A stretch of DNA of 58,886 nucleotides, from positions 1 to 58,886 of the forward strand of contig MU621154.1 of the NCBI GenBank assembly GCA_025399215.1, written 5' to 3'. Below are positions 33,290-45,382 of this stretch, piece by piece (position 1 is the stretch's first letter; each line of letters opens with the position of its first letter). The stretch is from Globomyces pollinis-pini. Taxonomy: Eukaryota; Chytridiomycota; Chytridiomycetes; Rhizophydiales; Globomycetaceae. The notes below the pieces were generated by a model. It was not told where the DNA came from and did no database searches. It worked only from the letters and a program-made list of their open reading frames with translations. The position numbers and the translations under genes were made by a program.

Positions 33290-34914
33290 CTAATTGTCTT
33301 TTTGAACAATTAAATGAGCAGGAGTTGGTCGTTCTTTTCCGGTAACGGAGTAATAAACGTATCCAGCACCAACATAAATTAGCAAACCAGCCAAAGAAGA
33401 GACTAGTGCAACGGCAAATCCAGGGTAATCGAAGTTGCTATAGAACGTAAAAACAATCCCGTCAATGATGGTTTGACCTGAAAATGTTGCTCCCTTGTTT
33501 AGTTGATCAATAACAGCATAAATGATAATTCCAAAGACTCCAGACAATGAACTAAATAATGCGGCACCACCAGTGACAATGAAGTCTAAAGAAGGGATCA
33601 AACCACAACAGAATGGAATTAACTATAAATCAATCACGTGAATAAGCTTACCAAGCAGGTAGTTAATAAATTAGTAATGAGATAAAGATTAATAATTGAA
33701 AATCCAAAGCATCCCACAATGGCAATTGGTACGTTGAGGCAAATTAAGATACCTCTAATTAACCAAACGTTTAATTCCACTCCGAACCCTTCGAAAAGAG
33801 CTCCTACAGTGTCACTAAGGGCGATCTGATAGGAATCGACAGCAGCTTCGTTCATTGTAGTAGCGATCAAACAAATACACAACAACATTCCAATTGGAAT
33901 CTCCCCACCAATTTTCAAGAGCTCAAGGAAAGCATTATTTGGGTCATCTGTCACCAATCCAGCCCAAGAACTGATAAACCCACCAAGTCCAAATAAGAAT
34001 ACAATAACTATAACCATTATAGCACCAATCCATGAACCACGGATCAATGCTTTGTCGTCTTTAGCAGACCAAACTCTTTGCCAGATAGCATCAGAGAACA
34101 TAGTAGAGGATACCAAAGCTACACCGAGAGTCAAAAATGAACCTTTTCCAGCATCATTCAAGGCCAAATGATCCGGCAAAGGAGATGGTAAGATGTCCAC
34201 ACGGAAGTTTACGGCAACAAAAGTACCAACAATAGCCAGGATAAGGAAAATGAAGATAGATTGTACTTGATCGGTTACCAGTGAGACATATAGACCACCA
34301 ATAGCAGTATAAGACATTGTAATCAATCCAACCAGTACAATTGGGACCCATCGCTCAGTGCCTAAGAAAGATTTGAAAACACCACCAATAGCGGTATATT
34401 CGGCGGTGAGCGCGATTCCCAAATTGAATATGACATTCAAAGTAACCCAAGTGGAGAAAAATGGCCCAAATCGCCATTTAGCAAATGAACCAATAGATAG
34501 GACAGCTGGGAACCTCTTTTTGATATAAATCCCAATGTAAGCCATCAAAACAAATGGAAGTCCAGCAAAGACAGAGTAATTGATTAATCCCAACCAACCA
34601 CCACCACCAGGATTCATAGCAACATAACCAGGAACTGAAAATAATACACCAGCACCAACAGACTATAGTATTATAAATAATTGATATATTCTTACACAAG
34701 CATAGAAACCCCAAGCTACACGATACCAAGGCTGACTGTTTTTGGCAGTCAAGAAGAATTCAGCTGATTCATCATAAACTCCTTGTTTCTAAATAGCTTA
34801 AATATTTTTTAGCTATACCTTTGCGTAAATGTAACTTCCAATGGCCCAAGCACCAAATGCAAACATGGCTGCGATACATAATGGCAAAACAAAGTTAGAA
34901 GCTGTCAATGCCAT
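33290..34914 (-). CDS. Sodium/proton:solute symporter (SSS family)
   Basis: Four exons (introns 33624-33652, 34663-34695, 34789-34818) give about 510 residues with around 13 hydrophobic spans. SSS-family features include an early Y-x-x-E-F-F-L-T-A-K-N segment, unwound helix S-V-G-A-G-V-L-F-S-V-P, T-A-I-G-G-L-Y-V-S-L-V-T-D-Q-V-Q (the family signature with D-x-x-Q), and S-D-A-I-W-Q-R-V-W-S-A-K. In fungi the best-known member is the urea/polyamine transporter Dur3; the substrate of this one cannot be read from the sequence. It should act at the plasma membrane. Confidence 0.88.
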
Positions 34915-35608
34915 GGTTACTAAATTCTAATGTAAAAAAAATCAATTCCTAGATCCCTGCATTTAAATAAAACTTTTTAGGACCATGTTTCAATATCAGT
35001 TTCAGATTTTCAGTGGATAAAGCATTCATTGGCATGTCCCTGTGGTTCCATCTGCATTCGATCGCGTCCTTTACATTGGGGTTTCTACCATCCATTAAAT
35101 CCTATTGGTATTCCTTCCCGTTTACTACATTCTCAACAAGTGGCACGTGTAGTGGCATTTTGCCTCTTCGGACTCTTCAACTGCCACCTTCCAAATTCGA
35201 TTTTATTCATCGTAAGAAGATATTATTCTGTAAACAGGTCAACAAAAAAAATATCCATGAATGAAATTGGGAGTAAATTGCCTAAAATGAACCAGAGAAA
35301 AGTCAAGTTTCTCAATTCCAATGGATTCCAACTGTTACCTTTAAAGAACAGGAAGTCAAGTTGGAAAAGCATTTCCATTTTAATCACAATAGGATTAGAT
35401 GTAATTAGACGTAATTTAATTTCATCCATCTGACTGATGAAACTAGATGAGATCGATTGAAGATGAGTTAATTTTGAGTATCACAGGCAATTTGGCCAAT
35501 TGATTAATCCTGGTCGTCCAGATTCAGTGCACATATAAAAGTTTGAATTAAAAGAATTATGGTAGAGTAATAGCACATGAAGTAATGAAGTAATTGCAAT
35601 TAGTTTAT
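34915..35608. other. Intergenic region with doubtful small frames
   Basis: A plus-strand frame at 35029-35433 contains P-S-R-L-L-H-S-Q-Q, recalling a mitochondrial presequence, and a good 26-nt intron candidate (35211-35236), but no frame stays coherent across it and no family is recognised. TATAAAAG at 35533 faces no clear gene. Confidence 0.35.
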
Positions 35609-36010
35609 TCAAAAATCATAGACCCGTCCGTTACGCTCCCAATCTCCATATCTAGTAGGTTCCATTCCTTTAGGTCCGCCAATTTCTTTGGTCTTGGGGT
35701 TAATTTCGCCCTCAAATTGGGTAGTGTTTTTCTGATAATCCGGATGTTGAATCCCTTTGCTGACATCTTCGTCTACTACTGCATTGTATTTTTGGACCAA
35801 ATTCTCAAACTCCAGTTGGTCTTGTTCATTTCCTAACGGAATTGGTTTTGGCTGAATAGGGTTGGTCTTTGATTGAATCAAACGAGCAAAGAGTCTTGGT
35901 TTGAATAGTTTTAGCATGGACTTGAATATTTGTGAAGTTTGAGCGTTCGATTGAAATGAATTAAATCGTTTCTGAAATAATGAGGAAAAAATCAATCGGA
36001 TCGAATTCAA
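35609..36010 (-). CDS. SDH8: Succinate dehydrogenase assembly factor 4
   Basis: One exon of 133 residues. A basic N-terminus ([16 protein letters not shown]) is a mitochondrial presequence. The conserved C-terminus [25 protein letters not shown] defines the SDHAF4/Sdh8 family. Role: chaperone in the matrix for flavinylated SDHA before assembly of complex II, limiting stray superoxide production. Single-exon, unlike most neighbours. Its 3' end is inside AT-rich DNA with no close convergent gene. Confidence 0.93.
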   Translation of the reverse strand: MNSIRLIFSSLFQKRFNSFQSNAQTSQIFKSMLKLFKPRLFARLIQSKTNPIQPKPIPLGNEQDQLEFENLVQKYNAVVDEDVSKGIQHPDYQKNTTQFEGEINPKTKEIGGPKGMEPTRYGDWERNGRVYDF

Positions 36011-36094
36011 TTATTCCAATGACAATCATACGCATTATTACACAACAGTTTATACACATAATAGGAGAAAATGGTGAACATTTCATTTTATAAA

Positions 36095-37893
36095 CTAATG
36101 GGTAACAGCTTGAGGCATTGTATTCTCAGATATCAGTAAAGACGTTCGTGATGGTGAATCAAGGTCACCAATAGTTGTAGTACGTCCATAAAACGTTTTG
36201 CCAAATAGAGGTTTCAAATATTTGGAATCAAATGACAAAAACCAATGATGGGGAGTTGATGTTGGTAGTATGTCGGAATCAAAACTACTGCGAGTTCCTT
36301 GATCGGAGTCTAAATCAATTTCGGCAAAGTCGGTTGGCAGATTATGGCCCCCTGTTTTAATTTGGAGATAATTTAATGCTAACGGTGTTGTTCCCCCAAG
36401 TATTATGATACTAATTACACAGACAACTAAAATTGTAGTCTGAATTGCTTGCTTTTCTGGCCCTTCAACTTCGTAGCTTAATGCGAAAGCAATCGCTCCT
36501 CGCAGTCCTGCCCACCATATCTAAATAGTTTAGTAATTTTGGTTCAAAACAAAATATAAAGTATGATTGTCTAAAGAATGTTTGAGGAAATTACCATTAG
36601 TTGATGGTTTCTTGGAATCTTATCTTCAACATCACCAGAGCGAAATCGAGAAGATGTATTAATGATCCAGGCTATTGGTACAACTGAAAAGTATCTCGCA
36701 ATCAATATAATCAGCTAAAAGTAAGATTTCCATTAATTTTTACTAATGTCAAACAGATCAGAGTTGGGTAGAATGTTTGATTGGTTTTGGTGAACAAAGT
36801 CAGTCCCAAATAGATGAAAATGAAATTTTCACTGATATCTGACAACACTCTAAACATATATTTGGTAGTTTGCTGTCCAACTTGACTCATGTTATCATAA
36901 GCATAATGTTTCCTAGTCGTCAATCGGGCTAAATGTACATCACAACTCCACAAAAAAGTAAAGAGACAATGCCAGAATACTGCACTGCATTTGAAAGAAT
37001 GTACGAAGAATAAGCTTGTATCAAAACTAATGACGATTCAATTGTCGGGTACTTGTGCAGCTGTGTATGTTTCAGTAATAGTGCACACGAAAGTCCTGTG
37101 AGTACTCCAATTATCAGTGAACCAGAAAATACTCCAAAAAAGGACAAAGATCCTTTTATAAAAGTTGCCAAAGTGAAATCGTGTCCTTTCAGTTGGCCTA
37201 AAGTGCTAAATGATATTAGTTCCATCCATTCGATACCCAAATAAAACAATCGCGACAGAATCATTCAATAGCGATTCGCCAAACACTATCGCATACAATT
37301 TTTCATCAACTTGAAGTTGTTGGAAAATTGCCAAAATAGTGACAGGATCAGTCGATGACAAAATGGCACCAATGGTGATACAGTCCAAAAAATTCAATTT
37401 TAAACCATTCAAACCCAGTTGAACTAATCCAAACAGAGAGGATCCGATAATAACGGTCGATATTAAAGTGCCTACCAATGCAAAAACCAATATAGTACCA
37501 AAGTTTTTGAAAAAGTTTTGCTACAATTGATTAATATAAACCCATTATACTCTATGCATATCATAACCAGAGTTTAAAATAATCGGAGGTAATAGTAGAT
37601 TGAAAAAATATGTATGATCAAACGAAACCAGATGATTAATTGAAGTTGAATTCACTAAATTCAAAATCAATCCTACTCCCATCCCTAAAATAATTGAGAC
37701 CACAGTCTCATGAATGATTGTGATTTTCTTTCGTCTAAAAAAGTAACCAGTGAGCAAGATGATGTAGAGTAAGGATAGAAGAATGAGAATTGCCCATGAT
37801 GTGTTCAACTAATTGTTAATTCACATGTGTTACTTCTTCGTCTCCTGGTGGATTTGGGGTGGGGTCTATGGTTCTTGTAAAAAGTTCGTTCAT
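36095..37893 (-). CDS. NHX1: Endosomal/vacuolar Na+(K+)/H+ exchanger (NHX type)
   Basis: Seven exons (introns 36521-36594, 36715-36743, 36913-36938, 37206-37236, 37521-37550, 37809-37833) give about 527 residues with about 11 spans. Characteristic segments are Y-F-F-N-L-L-L-P-P-I-I-L-N-S-G-Y (amiloride-site region), S-S-T-D-P-V-T-I-L, the cation-site G-E-S-L-L-N-D-S-V-A-I-V, and W-A-G-L-R-G-A-I-A-F-A-L. The L-P-P-I-I-L-N-S-G-Y form is that of yeast Nhx1 and animal NHE6/7/9, which exchange lumenal H+ for Na+/K+ in endosomes and vacuoles. The C-terminal ~100 residues are hydrophilic. The 84-base gap to SDHAF4 (36011-36094) holds nothing seen. Confidence 0.93.
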
Positions 37894-38046
37894 GTTTATC
37901 AGTTAAAAAACCTTATCGCGATTTAAACTCATTTTAAATCAAAAACAAAACAAAAATATTCAATCAAGAGAAATACCTGAAGCTGTATATACGTCATTCA
38001 AGTATCATTAGCACATTTCATAGAATACATTTATTGGAATAATTAT

Positions 38047-39786
38047 TCAATCAGAGTCCTCTTCTACTGCCTTTGCTGGGTAGAATTCACAATTTGGTGC
38101 TAGTTTCTCAAACAAGAGATTTGCTTCTTTAACAGAATTTTCTGCATCAACGCAACTGGTAATTCCAGAGACGACTGCCACATTATCAGTTATAAACTGC
38201 TCATCGACCGTAGCGGTTTTTTGGGTAAATGAACACAGTAGCATATTGCCTGCTATTAGTATGGTAACAATATACCTTTGTTTAGTTTAGTGGCAATTAG
38301 ATTCAAATCATCCATAGAATTATGTTCAGCCTTGCACCACAACTCTAGTATATCTGCATATTGAATAAAAATGCTGTGACTTACAAGTATCTTCTGGGCA
38401 ACTTTGATTGTTTGAGTTGTATTGTATAGCAACCGCGCCGTCTTTTTCTGATTTATTATCAAGACTTGGATCAACCTGTGAGCATTGAGCAGGAATAATT
38501 AGCATCACATGCTCACCATCGTTTAGAAATGGTTTATCTGATATGCACACTAATCGGTGAATTTTAGATTCATTGATTTGAACATTTTCTAATATTCCAG
38601 CAAAATTTGCACCGATGATAATACTTTTTGCGGTATATGTAGTTGATCCATCGGAAACTACTACATTTTCGGAATTGATTTTGATAGATTTCAAGTCTAA
38701 GTCCAAAATATATTCACCTCCATATACAGCACAATACCTATCATCAATTATGATTCAAATGCATTACCTTGATAGTGATGAGTGACACAGAGAAAATACC
38801 TGCAAAATGCCTGGCAAAGTTCACTACCAGTTCCATAATTGGCTGTCAAAAGAGCACCACTTCCAAATCTACCAAATGAATTTAAATGCTGTTTCATTGC
38901 TTCAATGCCAGTTTTTAAACTAATAGTTTGTAGGTCAGAGACATTGAGCTTTAACGCAATTGATGATATAATTATGGTAGCTAGCTTTGGGTTGATTTTG
39001 AGGGAGATTAAGTGATCCCAGAACAGCTGGTTTTTAGTCTCTAAAAGGTTAATTTATATTCTTAAAAAATTAATGGTTAAGGAACAGATTCTTGTGAACC
39101 TAGATGAATCATTCGGTAGTGAATGATCGGAACAGTAAGATATATCAAATCCAAAGTGAGATTATTGATGTTTACCTCCAGAGGGATCAAACTCTAACAC
39201 AAAATTGAAAAACTTCATTAACCTTCGTTTGTCTATCAAAGATATGGAATCATCCTGAAAAACATCTTCCTTGCTATAAAGAAATAAAACTTTAACCATT
39301 TCGAATACCTTTTTGGAACCTAAGTTTAAAATTGAACGATTAAACCTTTTCAATGTTGTCATTGTAATAAATAAACGAGTCTGAAATCAATTGAAATTCC
39401 AAAGCGGGACCAGCACCAGAGTGGATGATGAGATCGATAATCGGTCCTTTGCTAAAGAGCACTTTTGGAGATTTATCGATGTTGAATTTCCTATTGTTCT
39501 GTCGAATGTGTTTTAGGAAATTACAATCTGACCAAAGAGCAGAATTAGAATCAATATCAATAATTTCTGTATCATTATAATACACTGATTTGACTCCCTC
39601 TACTTCCAGCAAATCCAATAAACTTAAAGTTCCATGTTGGTCTCCATAATGTGAATTTGAGTCCAAATGAAGAACACGTTTGTGCCTAGAGAGAGCTCTA
39701 CGATAAGCCTTTTGTCGTTACCCGGCAAGAATTGATTCGGTAAGTCCGGTACCAACAATAATGACATCGGTTGAAATTTCTGTCAT
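38047..39786 (-). CDS. MRS6: Rab escort protein (REP, Mrs6 type)
   Basis: Eight exons (intron sites 38250-38275, 38354-38384, 38738-38799, 39041-39175, 39274-39308, 39320-39345, 39698-39721) give about 466 residues. The start V-I-I-V-G-T-G-L-T-E-S-I-L-A-G-A-L-S-R with L-H-L-D-S-N-S-H-Y-G-D is the GDI/REP FAD-like fold, and L-I-D-K-R-R-L-M-K-F-F, F-G-R-F-G-S-G-A-L and Y-G-G-E-Y-I-L are further family blocks. The REP-like insertion around W-D-H-L and divergence from Rab-GDI suggest the escort protein that presents Rab GTPases to geranylgeranyl transferase. The 62-nt intron splits exactly as 32+30 at AG|GT, and the 135-nt intron as 76+59. Divergent from RAD9 (124 bases). Confidence 0.85.
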
Positions 39787-39910
39787 TAAACGAAAAAACT
39801 TGAAAAGCAATGGATTTGCATGTCGATTCCAAATCCAAATAATGGATTGAAATCACAAAAATAATGAATAAAGAATGTATTTTGTCTTTACAATTTTTTA
39901 ACTCAACAGA

Positions 39911-41782
39911 ATGACGGACAATAATATTATGACCCTGTCAGTTCCTGCATTTAAGGGTACTACCGATCATATCTCATGTAAAGTTCTATGCAAATGTTTG
40001 ATGTCACTCATGAAATATGGAGATCGTTGTGAATGGGGATTTGGTCCTGATTTGGTAAATTGCTCTGATTAATCCATTAGGTTCTTATACTTGTATTTGA
40101 CCTTTTAGGTATTTTATTCAATTTAATGGCAAAGTTGAAATTATCATCAGTCAATCAAAATGAATCTTGTTTTATTTCACATAAATTTGAATCTGGATTC
40201 TTTGATCACCTTCAACCTTCTAATTTCAATATCAAAGCTTTAATCAAAGTATCGTGTTAAAATTGAGTTTAATAATAGCCAATTTATAATGTTTTGAAAC
40301 TGAATCTGGATTCTGTTCAAGTTTGTCACATTGCATTGGAAAATGATCGTTTGAAGTTCAAAATAAACTGTAAATTTGGTATGTATCGCTGTATTTATAT
40401 CATATATTCTACTTGATTGGACATCTGTGTTACTAAATAGTAACTAACGAACGTAGGTATCATTAAAACCCATTCTTTCCAGTTTGAAGATTGTTCTACA
40501 GTCCAGGCAATTGTTAAATTTATCGCTAATATATGCAGGTAAAAAAAACCTTACCTCATAAGGTAGGCGGTCTATGATTCAGACGTGTATCCATTCACCT
40601 GGACAATTCAGCCAAAAGCAATACACGATCAACTGGCGAATTTTCCATCTAAATTAGAGGAAATCACCATGTTATGTAACTCGAATATGTTTCAATTGAA
40701 AAATCTGCAATCTCCACAACAAATAGTCAATGGTTTGTGGATTTTACCTTATTCATTACAGGTATATTTGCAAGTGGTTAAAATATTGCTTAGATTTGGA
40801 TCGACTTTTGTCCACTCAAATTGCCTTGGATATCACAGAGTTTGAAAGTTTTGGTGTGAATCAAGAAACTCATTTGACCTTTAATATTCATGATTTCAAA
40901 GTAGGGGGTTGTATTTTAATTTTTCATAGAAAGCGTTAGTGTTTGGAGATTCTATTGGGGTATTAGTAACCGCAAAATTTGGAAAACCTGGAAGGTAATA
41001 ATTTGTTACATCCATAGCATTCAAACCACTCACAAATGTCAATTTCATCCACATATTAATTTTTTTCTAGTCCTCTGGTCATCGAATGTTCTTCTAAAGA
41101 AGAAATGATCAACCAACCGGAAAGTTTTTGCAGAACCGACTTTGTATTAGCTACATTTGATGATGTAATCAATGATCAAAGCCAGAGTAGCCAGCGAAAA
41201 AGTCAAGCAAAAGGAAAGGCGAACATGAATAGTCAGCATAATTTATCATATGTTACTTTGAATACCAATACCCAGCAAATGCAGCATAATTGGAATCAAA
41301 GTCAAGCCGAACGTACAACATTACCTGTAGAAGCAAATACAAATCACTCCGCTGGTCATATGCAATCAAGAAGCCATACTTCTTCTAGAGCTCCTTCACC
41401 AAATACCTTCATATCTACACCATTACTATCCAAAAACAAATCGACCATCCGAAATACAAACACAGCTGAAAGAATCCGAAACCATTCTACTACAACCGTC
41501 AGTACAACCTCAACCCAAAATACCAACATCATTGTGCAAGATTCTACACTGAATACACATTCCCAAGACAATTCCATCAAAGAACTTTTACAATTGTCAC
41601 AACAAACAAATTATCACAAGCCAAAGAAAATCAAAACGATACTGTTACAAGATGAAGATGAATCAGTTATTGATAAAGGTCCAGTTCATTCCATGTTCCG
41701 CGATTTTCAGTTGACTAATGAAGATATTCAAGTATGGAATGATGAAGCTGACGATGAATTGATTTTACCTACTCAATTCTAA
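39911..41782 (+). CDS. RAD9: DNA damage checkpoint clamp subunit RAD9
   Basis: Eight exons (introns 40055-40134, 40249-40278, 40379-40456, 40513-40566, 40737-40761, 40901-40929, 40995-41070) give about 499 residues. The PCNA-like part shows V-L-C-K-C-L-M-S-L, K-L-S-S-V-N-Q-N-E-S-C-F-I-S-H-K-F, G-I-I-K-T-H-S-F-Q-F-E-D-C, A-I-H-D-Q-L-A-N-F-P-S-K-L-E-E-I-T, and G-K-P-G-S-P-L-V-I-E. A long Ser/Thr/Asn-rich C-terminal tail follows, with several S/T-Q sites suitable for ATR/ATM phosphorylation. Role: with Rad1 and Hus1 forms the 9-1-1 clamp loaded at damaged DNA. The 80-nt and 54-nt introns resolve into three and two consecutive intron-sized units. Confidence 0.88.
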
Positions 41783-41925
41783 CCGTGTAGTAATTTAATT
41801 CATATTCAAATATATACTAATTGTCTTCATTTTGCAAATTATATTGTTGCATTCGATGATTCATTAAAAAAATGAAATGATTTCAATAATTGATTCATAT
41901 TTATTCAGAACAATCAAATAGAAGA

Positions 41926-43342
41926 TCAAATATGATGTTTAGCACAAAATTCACGAATTCGATCATATGCTTCTTGTAATTTATCAATTGGTGGCGAAAA
42001 GACAATACGAACGTATGGTTCCGGACATCTAAAGCATTGACCAGGCAAACATAACACTGATTGTTCTCTTACCAATCCTTCCACGAATTCAACATCATCT
42101 TTAAACCCTTTGAATTCTTCAATGTTGATTTTTAACTAATGATTAAGGTAAGGAAGGATACCATCAGGTACATAGCACCTTGTGGGGCTACAACGGTTAT
42201 CCCTGGAATGTTTGACAAAAGTTTGACACTCAGTAATGCATTTTTTTCAAGCTGAGTGTTGGTTGCCCGATGGAATTCGTTATCGGTGGCCAATATTTCT
42301 GGAATAGCGGCTTGAATAATTGAATTTGAACCAATGATTAATTGAGACACTATAATGTTAAATTAATGTATAAATTATACAATTGATAATTCCAGCTCGA
42401 ACCTAAAGAATAAAATGAAACCATGATACCTCATCAAACACTTTGTTTTTGTCATGAATGAAAATCCAACCTACTCTCCACCCTGGGACAAGATACCTTT
42501 TGGCAAGGCCACCACAAGTCAAAATTGGAACAGTATTGGTAAGAGTGGCCAAAGGATGGAAAGATTCGCCAGTGAATACCATATCAGCATAGATTTCACT
42601 ACATATTTAATAGCTTGTAAATACTCTGAAATGATTGGCAGACGATGTCTTTCAGCAATATCCAAAATTCCTTTTAAATGCTCTTTGCTGTAAACACTTC
42701 CACAAGGATTGCTTGGATTATTTATGAGTATACATGCTGTGTTTTTATCAATCAAAGATTCCAAATGATCTAAATCGGCTTCCCATTGTTTCTCAGGTAG
42801 TAATCTGTAAAATTTACATTCAATACCCTTTGAGCTTGCCAAAGTTTCATACAGGGAGAATCCAGGAAGAGGAAGGAGAATGTTATGGGATGGGTTACAT
42901 AGAGCACCAATACATAGATTCAAAGCATCTGAGCAACTTAAGTGGTTTAATTGGTTATAAGCTTACCCACTGGCGATAACAATGTCATTTGCTGTTAGTG
43001 GTGCATTTGGATGAGTGTAGTAATTCGCAATGGCTTCTCTTGCAGCAACGCTTCCTATTGAAGGACCATATCCATTTGCTTTAAATCCTTGTACTTGGCG
43101 AACTACAGCGTCCACACAGCTAGAAGGTTTAATCTATTTTGGGTCATACCTAAAAGAATTAATGGTAAAGATAGATACCTGTCATGAATCTTCAAATTAC
43201 CAAAAACTGTTGGGTCCCCCAAAGCCAAGGAGATGAATGGTTTTTCAGGATTTGGATTAACCTTTAGATTATCGACAATTTGTCTTATTGGATTTCTGGT
43301 TCGTTTTGCAACATCGGAAGCTTTAATGGGTTGGAATGACAT
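41926..43342 (-). CDS. Tyrosine aminotransferase-like PLP enzyme
   Basis: Seven exons (introns 42136-42161, 42350-42380, 42403-42429, 42599-42624, 42937-42966, 43120-43178) give about 405 residues, colinear with animal tyrosine aminotransferase: [12 protein letters not shown] at the start, [37 protein letters not shown], and [13 protein letters not shown] with the PLP-binding lysine. C-terminal R-I-V-F-S-P-P matches. Role: transamination of tyrosine with 2-oxoglutarate, cytosolic or mitochondrial. The 59-nt intron divides 29+30 at AG|GT; both units must be removed to keep the frame. Confidence 0.92.
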
Positions 43343-43520
43343 TAAAAAATTAACAAAATTTAACCCCACATCAAGTGACGGAGCCTTTGAAAATAATTTC
43401 TTAAAAAGGTTACAAACTGTTGGATACAATAGTCGCGTAACGAATCTGTAATGTATAATAGTTCATCAAATTGTAGTTTATTACAAAAAGTTACTTTTGG
43501 GTATTGGTAAGTATTTCGAA

Positions 43521-44041
43521 TTACTTTTCAATTTCCTTTAATCTGTTGGAAATGATTGAAGATTGTTGAAGCACTCGTTGTGAAATGAACTGAATAGTTT
43601 CATCCTCGGCCTTTTTAATTTGCATTTGTCGCTGCATTAAAACGTCTACCGGAAGAGACCGACATAATTCCTAGGTTATCAATAAAAAATAATTCAAACT
43701 TTTCGTAGTTCCATATAAATAGATGGGGTTTCTGGTTGTATGACAAAAGTATGTTGAACTGATGTAAGTGACCAATTGAACAAAATGACCGATAGGATTT
43801 CATCAGCCAAACACTGACGAGTGAATATTTCTATATTTAATAACAAAAATCCAAAAGTACGTTTATCCAGGGTTCCAATTTCATATACATAGTAATTATC
43901 ATTAGGTAAGACACCGTTATCAATCAAATTGGAGACCAGATCCAACGCTGTTGTTGTTAAGTCAATAGTCAAGAATTCCTGGATTGGTTTTCCATTGACG
44001 ACTAGTGTTATTGGCAGCTTGAAACCACTTCGGTTTTCCAT
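43521..44041 (-). CDS. Uncharacterised small protein with coiled-coil C-terminus
   Basis: Two exons (intron 43671-43699) give about 163 residues. The first ~110 residues alternate beta-type segments (L-P-I-T-L-V-V-N-G-K-P) and helices, loosely like a ubiquitin-type or RA fold. The last ~50 residues (C-R-S-L-P-V-D-V-L-M-Q-R-Q onward) form a charged helix, probably a coiled coil. There is no signal or membrane segment. Family not recognised. Its ATG lies only 27 bases from that of the divergent Gdt1-type gene. Confidence 0.7.
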
Positions 44042-44068
44042 CAAAAATCAAAAAGTGAAAAATTGTAA

Positions 44069-45073
44069 ATGAACTCAACTGCAACTTCTATCAACCAGGA
44101 GGCCGTCGCACAGGGTTCGCAGGTTGGTTCATGCTCTCTAATCAACAGGCTTTCTTTACTTCCTTCTTGGTCATTCTGGTATCCGGTATGACTCCTCCCT
44201 AATGGTAGAAATTGGTGATAAAACTTTCTTGATTGCTGCCGTCATGGCCATGACTCATTCTAGGTAAGCTATTACTTATGCTTGTTCATCGTTCTTCTTG
44301 GAATTCACATTTAAATATTTACTCTCTATTTTTATGCCTTACCATAACTATAATTGAATGATACAGACGCTCAAATTAATTATATATATTCGAACCTGAA
44401 CAATCGAAACTTTGGAATTTTTGTTTATTAATTCTCTTAGATTGCTCATATTCTCAGCTGCCATAAGTGCTTTATTAGTGATGACTGTTTTGTCTGCATT
44501 AATGGGCCAAATCCTTCCTCAATTGATTTCTAAACAATACACGGAAATTGGTGCTTCGTTTTTGTTTTTGATTTTTGGGTTGAAAATCGGCCAGGATGCC
44601 TTTAAAATGACAGGAAATGAGTGTGTGGAAGAGTTGGAGGAAGTAACAGCGGAATTGATTGATACTTCGAAAAAATTAGAGGAGGGTGAAGCAGAATCAA
44701 CCACTGTGCGCCAACGTAACTATTTGCCTTGCCTATCGCCTGCTTGGATTCAGGCTTTCGTTTTGACCTTCATTGCAGAGTGGGGAGATAGAAGTCAAAT
44801 TGCCAGTAATTGTGTGACTTCCTAATTGTAGCTGTTGCTTTGTCTGGTGCCCAAGATTTTGTTTGGGTAACTATAGGCGGGATCCTAGGACATGCTATTT
44901 GTTCAGGGGTCGCTGTCATTGGTGGGAGAATGGTATCCTATGTTTGTTCTCACCAGTAGCTTGCCACCCGCATCTCCGTCAAAACCGTGAGTTTAGCTGG
45001 ATCTGCATTGTTTATGTTTTTCGGTATCTACGGATTATATCGGTCCATTACCGAATTTGATGATAACCTATAG
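44069..45073 (+). CDS. GDT1: Gdt1/TMEM165-type Mn2+/Ca2+:H+ transporter (UPF0016)
   Basis: Six exons (introns 44123-44148, 44186-44208, 44264-44440, 44806-44831, 44933-44959) give about 241 residues with six to seven spans. The duplicated signature E-x-G-D-K/R-T/S is present twice: V-S-E-I-G-D-K-T-F-L-I-A-A (after removing a 23-nt intron) and I-A-E-W-G-D-R-S-Q-I-A. A charged central loop with E-E-L-E-E-V-T-A-E-L matches TMEM165. Role: Golgi import of Mn2+/Ca2+ for glycosylation. There is no N-terminal signal extension. The third intron is 177 nt, the longest coding-region intron here, and the 23-nt intron is the shortest. Confidence 0.92.
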
Positions 45074-45382
45074 ACTTGATTTATACAGCATTAGTATTTA
45101 ATACAAACTTATTCATTAGCCTTCACAGTTTAACATTTTTATACGTAGAAAGAATAGTGAAAATTCAGAATGAACTGAGGATCTTTGAGATTATATTTAT
45201 ATCGAAAGCAGGTTAAATCTATCGGACTACAAACAGTATCATAGACTTGAACGAAGCTACCTAATGCATGTACTCGTTGCCCAATACAATGTCCCAACTG
45301 TCTAACTAATAAATTGCCATTTTCCTTCCACTTGTCCAGACACTGTCCAACGGGTTTCTATTTTTTTTTTCAAAACAGAGGA
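45074..45382. other. Intergenic region
   Basis: Three hundred bases between two plus-strand genes; a T-run and C/A-rich stretch just precede the importin beta ATG. No gene is seen. Confidence 0.5.

Noticed and set aside
35029..35433. A 134-residue plus-strand frame with a presequence-like P-S-R-L-L-H-S-Q-Q stretch
   Set aside because: The frame starts abruptly, the good splice pair inside it shifts the frame, and no family resemblance remains on either side.
44264..44440. C/D-box snoRNA inside the 177-nt intron
   Set aside because: A CTGA-like D box is present, but there is no matching RTGATGA C box or terminal stem.
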